This document shows, in pieces, positions 63,496 through 64,000 of a stretch of 64,000 bases of DNA. Every line of letters starts with the position of its first letter. The first letter of the stretch is position 1. The translations under genes and the position numbers were made by a program. Under the pieces are notes generated by a model. That model was not told where the DNA came from. It saw only the letters and a program-made list of their open reading frames with translations, and searched no databases. Source of the stretch: Phytoseiulus persimilis (lineage: Eukaryota > Arthropoda > Arachnida > Mesostigmata > Phytoseiidae); contig CM075102.1 in NCBI GenBank assembly GCA_037576195.1, positions 25,850,745-25,914,744 on the forward strand, read 5' to 3'.

Positions 63496-63870
63496 GGCGG
63501 TGACGCTGGAGGAAACTCATCGGTTCAGAGAGGCTCTCGAACGCTTCCAGAACGACGTGACGGTTCCGAATTACGGCAGAATGACCCAACCAGTCGAATC
63601 ATACGATTCCATGAGGCTGGCATCATGGAATCTCAAAACCACGAGGCGTAAGCTTGTAAATCTTCGAGTCGATTACCTGGAGCCCTTTCATGGCCTTTGT
63701 ACAAGTTCTCCTTGCTCAACTTTTCACAACTGGTCAACAGAGTGCGTTTCAAACTCGCGAGTTTATTCGTACACGAACAGGGGGAGTATGCAGAGAGAAC
63801 TCAATCTATTTCGTTCTTCGAATGTCGAATTTCTCAAAATCTGATTTCTCAAGCACTCTCTCGTTGACGA
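63496..63870 (+). CDS. Possible plus-strand exons, unrecognised
   Basis: A frame entered from an acceptor near 63481 reads LAVTLEETHRFREALERF, then DSMRLASWNLKTTRRKL. A GTAAAT donor near 63659 and an acceptor near 63706 give a 48-base intron in phase. The next frame reads FSLLNFSQLVNRVRFKLASL and runs to TGA near 63868. The composition is protein-like and helical, but no family is recognised and the intron is very short. The start is not identified. Confidence 0.28.
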
Positions 63871-64000
63871 AGGTTGCTTTCTCGATTTCAGACTGCGGGC
63901 TCCCTCTCGTTTCCAACCATTTCTTCATCTGACCATAACTCTCTTCAGTGCCTTGGATCTCCCCTGGAATCGGAGCTCATGAGAATCTATATACGAACTA

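Overview
This window is eukaryotic and most likely from an arthropod. Genes are split by mostly short GT-AG introns, base composition is near 50% GC, and polyadenylation signals sit 45 to 750 bases past stop codons. The genes read as animal genes: a Roundabout-type receptor, neuropeptide F, B4GAT1 and beta-1,3-galactosyltransferase, CDC20/Fizzy, WBP2 and PSMG2. The neuropeptide F and WBP2 sequences suggest a protostome, perhaps a chelicerate such as a mite; that placement is inference. Exon boundaries were worked out by hand from splice sites, reading phase and resemblance to remembered family members.

Layout. Positions 2.1-22 kb hold a minus-strand Roundabout-like receptor: a signal-peptide exon far upstream, four Ig domains, a membrane segment and a short tail with a CC1-like tyrosine motif. 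It has neither the fifth Ig domain nor the three fibronectin domains of canonical Robo. From 22 to 41.4 kb I recognise no gene. From 41.4 to 47.8 kb three minus-strand genes follow: a GT49 glucuronyltransferase, a single-exon GT31 galactosyltransferase and a two-coding-exon neuropeptide F precursor. A 609-bp hAT-type inverted-repeat element lies at 49.8-50.4 kb. From 52.7 to 60.6 kb the density is high: CDC20 (11 coding exons, minus), WBP2 (8 coding exons, plus, head-to-head with CDC20) and PSMG2 (5 coding exons, minus). The last 3 kb hold a small cysteine-rich predicted protein, three phase-compatible exons of an unrecognised gene, a 212-bp hAT-type element and a weak plus-strand candidate.

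The genes do not form one pathway. Two are Golgi glycosyltransferases, two serve ubiquitin-proteasome biology (CDC20 activates the APC/C, PSMG2 helps assemble the 20S proteasome), and two act in neural signalling (Robo-like receptor, neuropeptide F). The points most worth following up are the reduced Roundabout architecture with a possible soluble splice form, the complete neuropeptide F gene, acceptor-like AG sites touching several start codons, and the unrecognised multi-exon gene near 62 kb.
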